Shown: positions 25,149 to 33,594, numbered from the stretch's first letter. The stretch: 44,515 nt of DNA from Panacagrimonas sp. (GCF_020697055.1 NZ_JAJFBP010000037.1:1-44515), one strand, 5' to 3'. Numbers and translations: made by a program. Notes: generated from the letters alone by a model not told the origin.

Positions 25149-26042
25149 CTACAGGTTCTTGACGAAGAAGTCGCGCGCGGCCGCGCTGGTTCCCTCGAAG
25201 CCTTCGAGGTAGGACGCATAGTGGTCCGCCTTGACCACGTGCAGCTCCTTGGGCTCGCGCGCGAGTTGGAACATTTCCAGCGCCAGATCGGTCGGTGTCG
25301 CCGAGTCGGCATGGGAGACGATCATCAGCAGCGGCGCCGGCGCGATCAGCGGCATGTAGCCGGTCACGTCGTACTCGAGCAGATATTCGAGCGAACGCAC
25401 CGTCACCTTGTTCTCCCAGGTGCAGTTGGGCACTTCCTTCACGTACTTGTGGAAGTAGTTGTAGGTGCGCAGGCCCGGAAAGGCGCAGGGCTCGTCGGGT
25501 TTGTCGGTGGCCACCTGCACGTACTGCGACGGCTGGCCCTTCATCCGCAGCGCGCGATCCTCGTCCAGCATCTTCATGAAGTCGGCGACGTCGGACAGGC
25601 GCAGGAACTGCTGGATGTTCTTCCAGCCGTTCACGAACGGCACCTGGCTGACCACCGCCTTCACGCGCTTGTCGAGCGCCGCCACGGCGAGCACCGCACC
25701 GCCGCTGTAGCTCGTACCCCAGACGCCGATGCGATTGGAATCGATCTCCTTCTGCTGCTGCGCGAAAGTGATCGCGCAGCGATAGTCGCGTCGTTGCGCG
25801 GTCGGATCGATGTCGTGACGCGGCTGGCCGTCGCTCTGGCCCAGGCAGCGGTTGTCGTAGACCAGCACCGCGAGGCCCCCCTTGCAGAAGACCTCGGCGT
25901 AGCGGTCGAGCGTCATCTCCTTGACCGCGGTGAATCCGTGCGACATCACCACCGCCGGATGCGGTCCCTGGCTTGCGTCCGGCACGTACAGCCACCCGCG
26001 CAGGGTCACCCCGTCGGCGTTGAACTCGATGTTGCGGCGCAT
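25149..26042 (-). CDS. Alpha/beta hydrolase (S15/CocE-like nucleophile motif)
   Basis: Hydrolase of 297 aa. The oxyanion segment is SHGFTAVKE (34-42). The nucleophile elbow GTSYSG places Ser111 in a G-x-S-Y-x-G motif as in S15/CocE-like acyl hydrolases. The acid is probably Asp in SHADSATPTD (about 247) and the base His in KADHYASY (about 275). There is no signal peptide, so it is probably cytoplasmic. It sits between the carboxylase operon (convergent) and an SDR gene on the same strand. A role in cleaving or de-esterifying the substrate handled by the carboxylase is an attractive guess, since beta-keto acids or esters would be intermediates, but nothing in the sequence proves it. Confidence 0.82.
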   Translation of the reverse strand: MRRNIEFNADGVTLRGWLYVPDASQGPHPAVVMSHGFTAVKEMTLDRYAEVFCKGGLAVLVYDNRCLGQSDGQPRHDIDPTAQRRDYRCAITFAQQQKEIDSNRIGVWGTSYSGGAVLAVAALDKRVKAVVSQVPFVNGWKNIQQFLRLSDVADFMKMLDEDRALRMKGQPSQYVQVATDKPDEPCAFPGLRTYNYFHKYVKEVPNCTWENKVTVRSLEYLLEYDVTGYMPLIAPAPLLMIVSHADSATPTDLALEMFQLAREPKELHVVKADHYASYLEGFEGTSAAARDFFVKNL

Positions 26043-26160
26043 GGTTCGACTCCTTCGACCTGGACGGATCGAAAGTATCGGCGTGCCCCGGGTGGCCGGG
26101 AACCCGGCGCGGGTTCGGCCTTGTTCCAGGCTGCTATGACCCCGCGCCGCTCCCCTCTGA

Positions 26161-27081
26161 TCAGGTGATCTTGAATTCCACGCCGGCCTTGGCGAGCTCG
26201 ACCTCGACCTGCACGAAGCCGGTGTGCGGGACGCGCTCGTCCTGGCGATCCCCCAGCTTCGCCGCCTGCGCGGCGAGCTGCTCGGGGACGTCGGCGCCCA
26301 TGCCCAAGTGCACGCCCTGCGTGATCGTCACGTTGGCGATCTCGAACGAGCCACCGCCCGCGCACAGCACCGTGCGCGTCGGCGCCTGGTCGGAGACCAG
26401 CCAGATCAGTCCCGGCGTCACGGCTTCGGGTCGCAGCAGTTCGAGCGCGGCGGGCGGCAGGATGTCGGCGGTCATGCGCGTTGCGGCGCTCGGCGCCAGG
26501 CAGTTCACGCGCACGTCGTTCTTGGCGCCTTCCAGTGCGAGCGTCTGCATCAGCCCGACGAGCGCCATCTTGGCGGCGCCGTAATTGGACTGGCCGAAAT
26601 TGCCGTAGAGACCGGTCGACGAGGTGGTGAACACGATTCGGCCGTACTTCTGGTTGCGCATTGTGTCCCACACCGCCTTGGTGCAGTTCACGGCGCCCAT
26701 CAGATGGACGTCGACGACGGTGCGGAAGTCGGCAAGGTCCATCTTGGTGAACGACTTGTCGCGCAGGATGCCGGCGTTGTTGACCAGGATGTCGATGCGG
26801 CCCCACTGGGCCATCGCCTCGCCCACCATCTGACCCACGGCGGCGACATCGGTCACCGACGCGCCGTTTGCGATCGCCTCGCCTCCGAGCGCACGGATCT
26901 CCTCGACCACCTTCTGCGCGGCGCTCAGCGAACTGCTGGTGCCGTCGACCGCGCCGCCCAGATCGTTGACCAGCACCTTGGCGCCGCGTCGCGCCAGCTC
27001 CAGCGCATGCGAACGGCCCAGGCCGTTGCCCGCTCCGGTGACGATCGCGACCTTTCCATCGAATCTGAGCTGCTGCGTCAT
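26161..27081 (-). CDS. SDR, MFE-2-type 3-hydroxyacyl-CoA dehydrogenase-like
   Basis: NAD(P)-dependent short-chain dehydrogenase of 306 aa. TGAGNGLG at 15-22 followed by KVLVNDLGG is the hallmark of the dehydrogenase unit of multifunctional enzyme type 2 (HSD17B4-like) and relatives. NNAG lies at 101-104; catalytic Ser154 or Ser155, Tyr167 and Lys171 (YGAAK) are present. A C-terminal tail beyond the Rossmann core (AQAAKLGDRQDE...VEFKIT) is also MFE-2-like. Such enzymes oxidise 3-hydroxyacyl-CoA or hydroxy-steroids. AGGA lies 5 nt before the ATG at 27081. It may feed a ketone or process a carboxylated product of the neighbouring system; the substrate is unknown. The next gene (hydrolase) follows after 118 nt. 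Confidence 0.85.
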   Translation of the reverse strand: MTQQLRFDGKVAIVTGAGNGLGRSHALELARRGAKVLVNDLGGAVDGTSSSLSAAQKVVEEIRALGGEAIANGASVTDVAAVGQMVGEAMAQWGRIDILVNNAGILRDKSFTKMDLADFRTVVDVHLMGAVNCTKAVWDTMRNQKYGRIVFTTSSTGLYGNFGQSNYGAAKMALVGLMQTLALEGAKNDVRVNCLAPSAATRMTADILPPAALELLRPEAVTPGLIWLVSDQAPTRTVLCAGGGSFEIANVTITQGVHLGMGADVPEQLAAQAAKLGDRQDERVPHTGFVQVEVELAKAGVEFKIT

Positions 27082-27172
27082 GCGTCCTGCTCCCGTGTTC
27101 CTGCGGTTCGAAGCCGCCAATGATGCCATCGCCCGTACGGGGCGGTCCTACCCGCCGGGGCCAATGCACGAG

Positions 27173-27206
27173 AAAAGCCCCCTCCCCCGGATCAGGGGAA
27201 GGGGGC
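27173..27206 (-). terminator. Rho-independent terminator of the SET-domain gene
   Basis: On the minus strand GCCCCCTTCCCC pairs with GGGGAGGGGGC (one bulge) and is followed by TTTT at 27176-27173, 30 nt beyond the SET gene stop. It isolates that gene from the SDR gene downstream. Confidence 0.75.
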
Positions 27207-27235
27207 AAGCGGGGTGAACCGTGGAACCGGGTCGA

Positions 27236-27763
27236 TCAGGCGGCCTTGCGCACCGAGGCGTCGGCGGGGGCGGCATTGCGGCCGCGCGTCTGGCGACGCA
27301 GCGACGGGCTCTGCAGCGTGGTGTTGATGGCGCGCAGGATGTGCAGATTCACCGGCACGCGGGCCAGCGTCTCGACCGACAGATGGCGCGCGCCGGCGAC
27401 GATCTTGATGCAGTCCGCCGCACCGCACTGGCAGATGAACGGGCGGTCCATCTCCCACTCGGTCGACGGGTAGAAGAAGCTGAGGATCTCGCCGGGCTGC
27501 ACGTCGCGGGCGGCGACCACCGTGCGGGCGGTCGTGTCGATCACGGTGTTCGGGTCGCACGAGTGGTTCAGGTGCGACAGCACGTCGAGCTGCACGTGCT
27601 GGCCGGGACCGACCTGCACGGTCAGATAGCTCTGCTCGGCGAACGGCGCATCGTCGAACATCGCGATGACCTCGCCGGCGACGAAGGCGCGCTTGGCGAA
27701 CAGCGCCGAGCCGTAGGCCACGGCATCCTTCATCACGGTAACGCTATCGTTCTGCTCGAGCAT
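27236..27763 (-). CDS. SET-domain protein (putative lysine methyltransferase)
   Basis: Protein of 175 aa with a compact SET domain. The AdoMet/active-site signature NHSCDPN lies at 66-72, preceded by GSALFAKRAFVAGEVI (the SET-N block), and FFYPSTEWEMD supplies the expected C-terminal aromatic region. A post-SET-like cluster CQCGAADC at 111-118 can bind zinc with the SET cysteine. The C-terminus is basic and probably disordered. Bacterial SET proteins are rarely characterised; possible targets are ribosomal or DNA-binding proteins. It has its own terminator, and about 75 nt upstream lies an imperfect version of the palindrome found before the carboxylase genes, so it may belong to the same regulon. 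Confidence 0.82.
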   Translation of the reverse strand: MLEQNDSVTVMKDAVAYGSALFAKRAFVAGEVIAMFDDAPFAEQSYLTVQVGPGQHVQLDVLSHLNHSCDPNTVIDTTARTVVAARDVQPGEILSFFYPSTEWEMDRPFICQCGAADCIKIVAGARHLSVETLARVPVNLHILRAINTTLQSPSLRRQTRGRNAAPADASVRKAA

Positions 27764-27836
27764 GGGAATCTCCGGTGCGCGCTGGTTCGGTGCGGGAAAT
27801 CGATCCGCAGGGCTTCGTGTTCCTGCGATGACCCCA

Positions 27837-27856
27837 CGCTACGCCCGGGCGGTATC
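27837..27856 (-). promoter_or_regulatory. Imperfect operator-like site upstream of SET gene
   Basis: On the minus strand TACCGCCCGGGCGTAGCGTG: TACC-N8-GTAG-CGTG, against TACC-N7-GTAG-TGTG in the two stronger sites, with the same orientation toward the gene. The one-base-longer centre weakens the match. Confidence 0.35.
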
Positions 27857-28160
27857 GGCCCTAGGTCAGGCCCCGGAAACTTGATGTCAGCTTTTTTTCA
27901 GACGCTGTGGCCAGCAGGGCACCGGTCAGTGTCGGCCACGGACAAAACGCGCTCCAAAAGGGCGTATGTGTGAAGCCGCCGACCACACTGAACACACCGA
28001 AAAGGCCCACCGCGGTGCCTTCTCGCGGTCCTCCGGCTGCACCAGCATTTGCCAACGTCGGTTCGGTGGCCGAAGCACGGGGCGCCCATCGACTGATTCA
28101 TCACGATCCGCTGCTTCTTCGGTATGTTTCCGGCGCCCGGAATGGGAAGAAATCCGTCAT
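27857..28160. other. Gene-poor intergenic region
   Basis: Between the SET gene promoter region and the ABC exporter stop. It holds a T-run at 27892-27898 and, near 27975-28010, a stretch whose translation (ADHTEHTEKAHRG) resembles a degenerate copy of a repeat type often seen between bacterial genes. A 64-codon minus-strand ORF (27861-28055) lacks support. No RNA gene is recognised. Confidence 0.4.
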
Positions 28161-30335
28161 TCAGCCCCAGGTGGGCCGTCCCCGGCGTCCCGCCACCAGC
28201 GCGTCGAGACGCTTGCGCCAGGCCGGATCGCGGTCGGCCCAGGGCAGGAAGCGCGCGCGCTCCAGGCTCAGCAACACGCACTCGGTGATGGCGGTGACGG
28301 TCGCGTTCCGCGGCTCATCGGACAACAGCGCGGTCTCGCCGAAGGCGTCGCCTTCCCGCAGCAGCGCGATCTCGATGGCTTCGCCGCCGCCGGTCCCGCG
28401 GCTGACGGCGACCGCGCCGCGAACCAGGATGTAGAACCGGTCGCCGGGTGCGCCCTGGCGGATGATCTCGCTGCCCGGCAGCACGCGCTCGGTCAGGAAC
28501 GCGCGGCTGACCTCTTCGAGCAGCACCGGATCGGCGCCTTCGAACAACGGCCATTCCGCCAGCCACGTCGCGGTCACCGCGGCATGCTCGCCGTTGTCGC
28601 TGAGCTGCAGGCCCTGCTGGCGCCGCCACATGCGCGCATAGAGGCCATCGGCCTTCGACACCAGCTGCGCGTGCGTGCCCTCCTCGACCACGCGCCCGCC
28701 GTCGAGCACGACGACGCGATCGCACTCCGCGGCCTCGGTCAGCCGATGCGTCACGCGCAGCACCGTGAAGCGTTCGCGCAACGCGCGCAGCGTCGCGTTG
28801 ATCGCCCGCTCGGTGGCCGGGTCCAGCGCGCTGGTGGCCTCGTCGAGCAGCAGAAGTTCGGGCGATCGCAGCAGCACGCGCGCGATCGCAACGCGTTGGC
28901 GCTGTCCGCCCGACAGCCGCGCGCCGCCGGCGCCCAGGTGCGTGTCGTAGCGCTGCGGCAGCAGGGACGCGAAGGTGTCGACCTCGGCCATGCGCGCGGC
29001 GACTTCCACTTCGGCGTCGCTGGCGTCCAGCCGCGCGAGGCGGATGTTGTCGCGCAACGTGCCTTCGAACAGCACCGTGTCCTGCGGCACGATGCCCAGG
29101 CGCGCGCGCAGCGAAGACTGGCGGTATTGGCGCAGGTCGACGCCGTCGACGCGGATCGTCCCCGTCGTCGGATCGCGAAAGCGTGCGATCAGGCTCAGCA
29201 CCGTGCTCTTGCCGCTGCCGCTGGGGCCCACCAGTGCCACCGACTCGCCGCGACGGACGTGCAGATCGACCCCGCGCAGGATCGGCGTGCCGCGCGGCGA
29301 GAAACACACCTGCTCGAACACCAGGTCCTTGAGCATCGGCGGCATCGTGTCGGCCTGCGGCACGTCGTTGACCTCGGGACGCTCGTCCAGCACTTCGCGC
29401 ACACGACGCAGCCCGGCCGCCGCATTGAGGAAGGTGTGAGCGCTCGAGGTGAGCGTGGCCACCGCCGCCCCCAGCGTCAGCAGCACGCCGTTGAACGCCA
29501 CCAGTGCGCCGACGCTCAGGTGATCCTCGAAAGCGAGCGCCGCGCCGGCGATCAGCACCAGCACGTGCAGCACGAGCATGCCGGCGTTGGGAATGCGCTC
29601 GGCCAGGTAGCTGGCGAAGTTGAAACGCTGGGCGCCGCGCGCGGCCTCGTCCAGACGCTCGCGCGCCTGGTCGATGCTGTAGGCCTCCAGGCCCAGCGCC
29701 TTCACCGCGTTTTGCGACTCGATGTTCTCCTGCACCAGGCTCAGGACCGCGGCCTCCTGGCGACGTGCCTCGAGTCCGAGCCGCGCGGCGCGCGGCAGCA
29801 GCACGCGCGGTCCGATCCAGCACAACGGCGCGAGCACGAGCACCACCAGCGCCAGTTCCCAGCTCAGCGCGAACAGCGCGATGCTCAGCACGGCCACGCT
29901 CAGCACCGCGCCGAACACGTTGGGCAACGCGCCCACGACCAGCGCCTCGACCGATGCCAGGTCCGTGGAGAAACGCGCCAGCAGGTCGCCCGGCCGCACG
30001 GAGCCGAAAAACGACAGCGACAGCGACTGCAGGTGCGCGAACACCCTGGCGCGCACATCGCGCATCACCTGCGCGCCGAGACGCGCATAGAGCCGGTCGC
30101 GCCAGATCATCGCGCCGCAGGCCAGTGCCAGGCCCACGACCAGCAGTCCCACGAACAGCCCGAGCCGGCCGCTGTCGCGCGGCACGATGGCTTCGTCGAT
30201 GAGGAATTTGAGGCTGAGCGGCAGCGCCGTCTGGAACGCGACGTCGATCAGCAGGCCGACCACCACCGCCGCCACCAATCGCCGGTGCGGCGCCAGCAGT
30301 TCAAGCAGATCGACCAGGAATGGGCGAAGGCTCAT
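28161..30335 (-). CDS. ABC exporter half-transporter with C-terminal cyclic-nucleotide-binding domain
   Basis: Protein of 724 aa. Residues 1 to about 300 form a type-1 exporter membrane domain with six spans. The ATPase has Walker A GPSGSGKST near 370, signature LSGGQRQRVAIARVLL near 475 and Walker B LLLLDEATSALD near 495. From about 575 a cNMP-binding-like domain follows: GSEIIRQGAPGDRFYILVRG, then GEAIEIALLREGDAFGETALLSDEPRNATV, including the phosphate-binding-cassette-like GETAL-x(5)-R segment. This suggests export gated by a nucleotide or by the domain acting as a regulatory clamp. The ATG lies 39 nt after the flgF stop on the same strand, so it may be read from the flgB operon. The substrate is unknown. 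Confidence 0.88.
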   Translation of the reverse strand: MSLRPFLVDLLELLAPHRRLVAAVVVGLLIDVAFQTALPLSLKFLIDEAIVPRDSGRLGLFVGLLVVGLALACGAMIWRDRLYARLGAQVMRDVRARVFAHLQSLSLSFFGSVRPGDLLARFSTDLASVEALVVGALPNVFGAVLSVAVLSIALFALSWELALVVLVLAPLCWIGPRVLLPRAARLGLEARRQEAAVLSLVQENIESQNAVKALGLEAYSIDQARERLDEAARGAQRFNFASYLAERIPNAGMLVLHVLVLIAGAALAFEDHLSVGALVAFNGVLLTLGAAVATLTSSAHTFLNAAAGLRRVREVLDERPEVNDVPQADTMPPMLKDLVFEQVCFSPRGTPILRGVDLHVRRGESVALVGPSGSGKSTVLSLIARFRDPTTGTIRVDGVDLRQYRQSSLRARLGIVPQDTVLFEGTLRDNIRLARLDASDAEVEVAARMAEVDTFASLLPQRYDTHLGAGGARLSGGQRQRVAIARVLLRSPELLLLDEATSALDPATERAINATLRALRERFTVLRVTHRLTEAAECDRVVVLDGGRVVEEGTHAQLVSKADGLYARMWRRQQGLQLSDNGEHAAVTATWLAEWPLFEGADPVLLEEVSRAFLTERVLPGSEIIRQGAPGDRFYILVRGAVAVSRGTGGGEAIEIALLREGDAFGETALLSDEPRNATVTAITECVLLSLERARFLPWADRDPAWRKRLDALVAGRRGRPTWG

Positions 30336-30374
30336 GCGCGCCGTGGATCAAGGAGCGCGCAGTATGTTTCATCG

Positions 30375-31115
30375 TCAGGCCATGCGCAGCAGCGAGGCCG
30401 AGGCCTGGTCGTTCTGCTCGGCGGTGCGCATCAATTTCACCTGCATCTCGAACTGGCGGGCGAGCTGGATCATCGTGACCATCGATTCGGCCAGGTTCAC
30501 GTTCGAACCTTCCAGCGCGCCGCTGCTGATCGAAGCGCCCGACGCGGGCTCCAGCGTCTCGCCCTGGCGCGCGCGCATCAGGCCATCGGCGCCGCGCTCG
30601 AGTTGCTGTGGCAGCGCCGTCACGACCTTGAGACGACCGATCGTCGTCGGCGCTTCGGGGCCCTGCCCCAGCGGGACCACGGTGACGGTGCCGTCGCCGC
30701 CGATCTGCATCTGCACGTTCTGCGGCACCGACAGCGGACCGCCGTCGCCGAGCACGAGGTGTCCGGCGCCGTTGCGCAGCACGCCATCGGCACCGACCTG
30801 CAGGTTGCCGGCCCGCGTGTAGGCCTCCGAGCCGTCCGGGGCCTGCACCGCCAGCCAGCGATCCTGCGTCAGCGCAACGTCGAGCGGGTTGCCGGTCTGC
30901 ATGATGCTGCCGACGCTCGCATCGAAGCCCTGCCCCTCGAGCGCGGTGTTGACGCGCGTGGGAAACGTGGCGCCGTCGACTGCGACGGCCTGCTGCGCGG
31001 CGAGCTCGGCCTTGAAGCCCACGGTGCTGGCGTTGGCCAGGTTGTGGCTGTTGACGGCCTGCGCGCGCATCGTCTGCGCGGCGCCGGTCATCGCGATGTA
31101 GAGGGCTCTGTCCAT
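30375..31115 (-). CDS. flgF: Flagellar proximal rod protein FlgF
   Basis: FlgF is a rod subunit, 246 aa here, the usual length. It begins MDRALYIAMTGAAQTMRAQA, typical of FlgF, followed by NSHNLANASTVGFKAEL. The C-terminus (LEGSNVNLAESMVTMIQLAR then QFEMQVKLMRTAEQND) is the conserved axial end. It normally directly precedes flgG; here the next genes downstream belong to an unrelated block. An inverted-repeat-rich spacer separates it from flgE. Confidence 0.96.
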   Translation of the reverse strand: MDRALYIAMTGAAQTMRAQAVNSHNLANASTVGFKAELAAQQAVAVDGATFPTRVNTALEGQGFDASVGSIMQTGNPLDVALTQDRWLAVQAPDGSEAYTRAGNLQVGADGVLRNGAGHLVLGDGGPLSVPQNVQMQIGGDGTVTVVPLGQGPEAPTTIGRLKVVTALPQQLERGADGLMRARQGETLEPASGASISSGALEGSNVNLAESMVTMIQLARQFEMQVKLMRTAEQNDQASASLLRMA

Positions 31116-31210
31116 GGGGGTTAGGCGTTAGGCGTTAGGCGGTAGGCGTTAGGCGTTGGCGGTGAGACTGGCGGAGCGCTTTTTCCTACCGCCTACTGCC
31201 TAACCCCGCC
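31116..31210. repeat. Heptad tandem repeat with inverted copies between flgE and flgF
   Basis: From 31121 to 31155 five heptads TTAGGCG (one is GTAGGCG) follow each other, then a degenerate sixth. Near 31185-31207 the complement order CCTACCGCCTACTGCCTAAC occurs. GGGGTTAGGC (31117-31126) and GCCTAACCCC (31198-31207) are perfect 10-nt inverted repeats, so the transcript can fold into a long stem that could attenuate flgF expression. Confidence 0.75.
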
Positions 31211-32431
31211 TCACCGAATATTGATGATGGTTTGAGTGACCTGATCGCTGGTCGAGATCATCTGCGCGTTCGCCTGGAAGTTGCGCTGCGCGGTGATCAT
31301 GTTCACCAGCTGCTCGGTCAGATCGACGTTGGAGGCTTCCAGTGCGCCGGACTGGACCAGGCCGAAGCTGCCGGAACCGGCGATGCCGCGGATCGCGCTG
31401 CCGGCGTTGAAGCTCTCGACCCACACCGTGTCGCCGATCTGCTGCAGGCCCTGGTTGCTCGGGAACGTCGACAGCGCGAGCTGACCCAGCGGCGAGGACT
31501 GGCCGTTGGTGTAGCGCGCCTGCACCACGCCGCCGTCACCGACCTCGATGCCGCTCAGTCGACCGGTGGTGTAGCCGTCCTGGCCCAGACGGGCAACCGA
31601 GAAGCGCTCGCCGTATTGCGACGACGCCGACACGTTGACCGTCAGGTTCAGCGGCGCCGAACCGGTGGTCGTGGCCGCCGCCGGCAGGAGGATGTCGCCG
31701 CCGACCGGCGAGGTCAGCGCGCCGCTGGTCGAGTACTGCAGCGTCTGCGCGGTACCCACGTCGACACCGTCGACCTGCGAGTACATCTCCCACTCGTTCG
31801 GGTTGGCGGTCTTGACGAAGAACAGGCTCGCCTGGTGCGCGGCACCCAGCGAGTCGTAGATCGTCACCGCGGTGGTGTGGTTGAAGCTGTTCGGATCGGT
31901 CGCATCGAACGGCGCGACGGTCGGCACGGCGGCGTTCGCGGGCAGCGTGTAGCCGGCCTCGATGCGCGTGGTCGCGGCCGGTGGATTGTCGGCGGTGGAC
32001 ATGCGCAGGTCGGTGAGCTGCGCGGTGTCGAAACTGTTGGTGCCGGCGATCGGCGGGAACACCTGCAGCCGCTGGCCGGAGGCATTGACGACGTAGCCGT
32101 TGCGGTCGGTGCCGAAAGCGCCCGAACGCGAGTAGACCATCGAGCCGCTGTCCGACAGCGTGAAGAAACCTTCACCGGAGATCGCGAGGTCGAGCGCGTT
32201 GTTGGTGAAGTTCACCGTGCCCTGCGAGAACTGCTGGGCGACGCGATCCAGGCGCACGCCCGAACCGATGGCGTTGTCGGCCAGGCCATAGGCGCTGACC
32301 GGAAAGAAATCCGCGAACTCGGCACGCGACTGCTTGAAGCCCGTCGTGTTGGCGTTGGCGATGTTGTTGGCCGTGACCGACAGATCGGCCTGGGCGGCGT
32401 TGAGGCCGGAGAGTGCGACGCGGAAGGACAT
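31211..32431 (-). CDS. flgE: Flagellar hook protein FlgE
   Basis: The hook subunit, 406 aa. It begins MSFRVALSGLNAAQADLSVT, then ANNIANANTTGFKQSRAEFA, with the ASTVGDSV-like FlgE region replaced by a SAYGLADNAIGSGVRLDRV block as usual. It ends DLTEQLVNMITAQRNFQANA and QMISTSDQVTQTIINIR, the hallmark FlgE C-terminus. The start ATG at 32429-32431 is chosen because it gives this N-terminus; the open frame runs on upstream to 32689 but overlaps flgD. Length is typical for a gammaproteobacterial hook protein. Confidence 0.97.
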   Translation of the reverse strand: MSFRVALSGLNAAQADLSVTANNIANANTTGFKQSRAEFADFFPVSAYGLADNAIGSGVRLDRVAQQFSQGTVNFTNNALDLAISGEGFFTLSDSGSMVYSRSGAFGTDRNGYVVNASGQRLQVFPPIAGTNSFDTAQLTDLRMSTADNPPAATTRIEAGYTLPANAAVPTVAPFDATDPNSFNHTTAVTIYDSLGAAHQASLFFVKTANPNEWEMYSQVDGVDVGTAQTLQYSTSGALTSPVGGDILLPAAATTTGSAPLNLTVNVSASSQYGERFSVARLGQDGYTTGRLSGIEVGDGGVVQARYTNGQSSPLGQLALSTFPSNQGLQQIGDTVWVESFNAGSAIRGIAGSGSFGLVQSGALEASNVDLTEQLVNMITAQRNFQANAQMISTSDQVTQTIINIR

Positions 32432-32481
32432 GGATCGGCTCCTGGAAAATGGGAATGAGGTCGCTGTCGCGATCGGATCGA

Positions 32482-33147
32482 TCAGACGATTTCGCGGACC
32501 GCGGACAGCGCCACCGGGTCCATTCCGTAAAGGTTGAGGCTCAGGCCCGAGCTGCCCAGCGAGACGCTGCTGACCATGCCCATGACCTGCGTATCGAGCG
32601 CCGCGGTCGCACCGCCGCTGAGCGCCGTGGCGCGAACGCCGTAGCGGCCTTCGGGCAGACGCGCGCCGCTTTCGTCGAGGCCGTCCCACGTGAAGCTCAC
32701 GTCGCCGGCCGGCTGCGTGCCCAGATCCAGATGCCGCACGACCTGGCCGCTCGAATCGACGATGTCGACCGCGACCGCACCGCTGGCTTCCAGCGCCGCC
32801 GAACCCGACAGGCCGCCTTCGGCGAACAGGTAGGCGCTGTCGTCTTCCACCATCACGCCGTGTCCGACGAGATTCGCCGCCTGCAGCGTCTGGTTGGAGG
32901 TCAGCGCCGTGTTCAGGCCAGAGAGCGACGCGTTCATCTGCTGGATCCCGGACACCGTCGAGAACTGCGCGATCTGGCCGAGGAACTCGCCCGACTCCAT
33001 CGGTTTGAACGGATCCTGGTTCTTCATCTGCGCGGTCATGAGCTTCAGGAACGCGTCCTGGCCCAGTTCCGTGCGCTTGGTGTCGCCCGACTGCTGGAGC
33101 GCGAGCCCCAGGTTCGAATACGTGTCGTTGACGCTGCCGACGGCCAT
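32482..33147 (-). CDS. flgD: Flagellar hook capping/scaffold protein FlgD
   Basis: FlgD caps the hook during assembly. The protein is 221 aa. The N-terminal signature ELGQDAFLKLMTAQMKNQDP then FKPMESGEFLGQIAQFSTVSGIQQMN is diagnostic. The C-terminal half has the FlgD Ig-like/tudor region (FTWDGLDESGARLPEGRYGV). It lies between flgC and flgE in the flgBCDEF operon, with 17 nt to flgC. Confidence 0.96.
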   Translation of the reverse strand: MAVGSVNDTYSNLGLALQQSGDTKRTELGQDAFLKLMTAQMKNQDPFKPMESGEFLGQIAQFSTVSGIQQMNASLSGLNTALTSNQTLQAANLVGHGVMVEDDSAYLFAEGGLSGSAALEASGAVAVDIVDSSGQVVRHLDLGTQPAGDVSFTWDGLDESGARLPEGRYGVRATALSGGATAALDTQVMGMVSSVSLGSSGLSLNLYGMDPVALSAVREIV

Positions 33148-33164
33148 CGCTCAGGACTCCTCGA

Positions 33165-33575
33165 TTACTTGCCGAGCGTGAGGGTGCGCAACGCCAGCTC
33201 CTTGGCGGTGTTCATCACCTCGACGCTCGACTGGTAGGAACGCGAGGCGGAGATCATGTTGACCATCTCCTCCACGACGTTGACGTTGGGTGCGTAGACG
33301 TAGCCCTCGGCATCGGCCAGCGGATGACCCGGCTCGTAGCGCTTCTGCGCCGCGGCCTGGCTTTCCACCACGCCGAGCACGCGCACGCCCGCGGACTCTG
33401 GATTGGCCGCATCGAGCTGTGCCTGGAACATCGGCATGCGCGCGCGGTAGACGGACTTGGCATCGCCGGCGACGCTGTCGGCGTTGGCCAGGTTCGATGC
33501 GACGGTGTTGAGTCGCGCGGACTGCGCCGCGAGCGCGGAACCGGCGATGTCGAAGATGCGGAAGCTGCTGCTCAT
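33165..33575 (-). CDS. flgC: Flagellar proximal rod protein FlgC
   Basis: Rod subunit of 136 aa. It begins [20 protein letters not shown] then [17 protein letters not shown], carrying the axial N-terminal motif. [20 protein letters not shown] is the highly conserved FlgC block, and [20 protein letters not shown] gives the C-terminal axial motif. It follows flgB by 19 nt. Confidence 0.97.
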   Translation of the reverse strand: MSSSFRIFDIAGSALAAQSARLNTVASNLANADSVAGDAKSVYRARMPMFQAQLDAANPESAGVRVLGVVESQAAAQKRYEPGHPLADAEGYVYAPNVNVVEEMVNMISASRSYQSSVEVMNTAKELALRTLTLGK

Positions 33576-33594
33576 TGCGGTTTTCCCCTTGCGC

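Noticed and set aside
27861..28055. 64-codon minus-strand ORF with hydrophobic content
   Set aside because: No ribosome site, no family resemblance, and it overlaps a likely degenerate intergenic repeat.
8765..30374. Integrative element or prophage as explanation of the inserted block
   Set aside because: No integrase, transposase, phage gene, tRNA or flanking direct repeat could be found by reading; the origin of the block remains open.
31116..31210. CRISPR array
   Set aside because: The heptad repeats are contiguous without spacers, and no cas gene is in the window.
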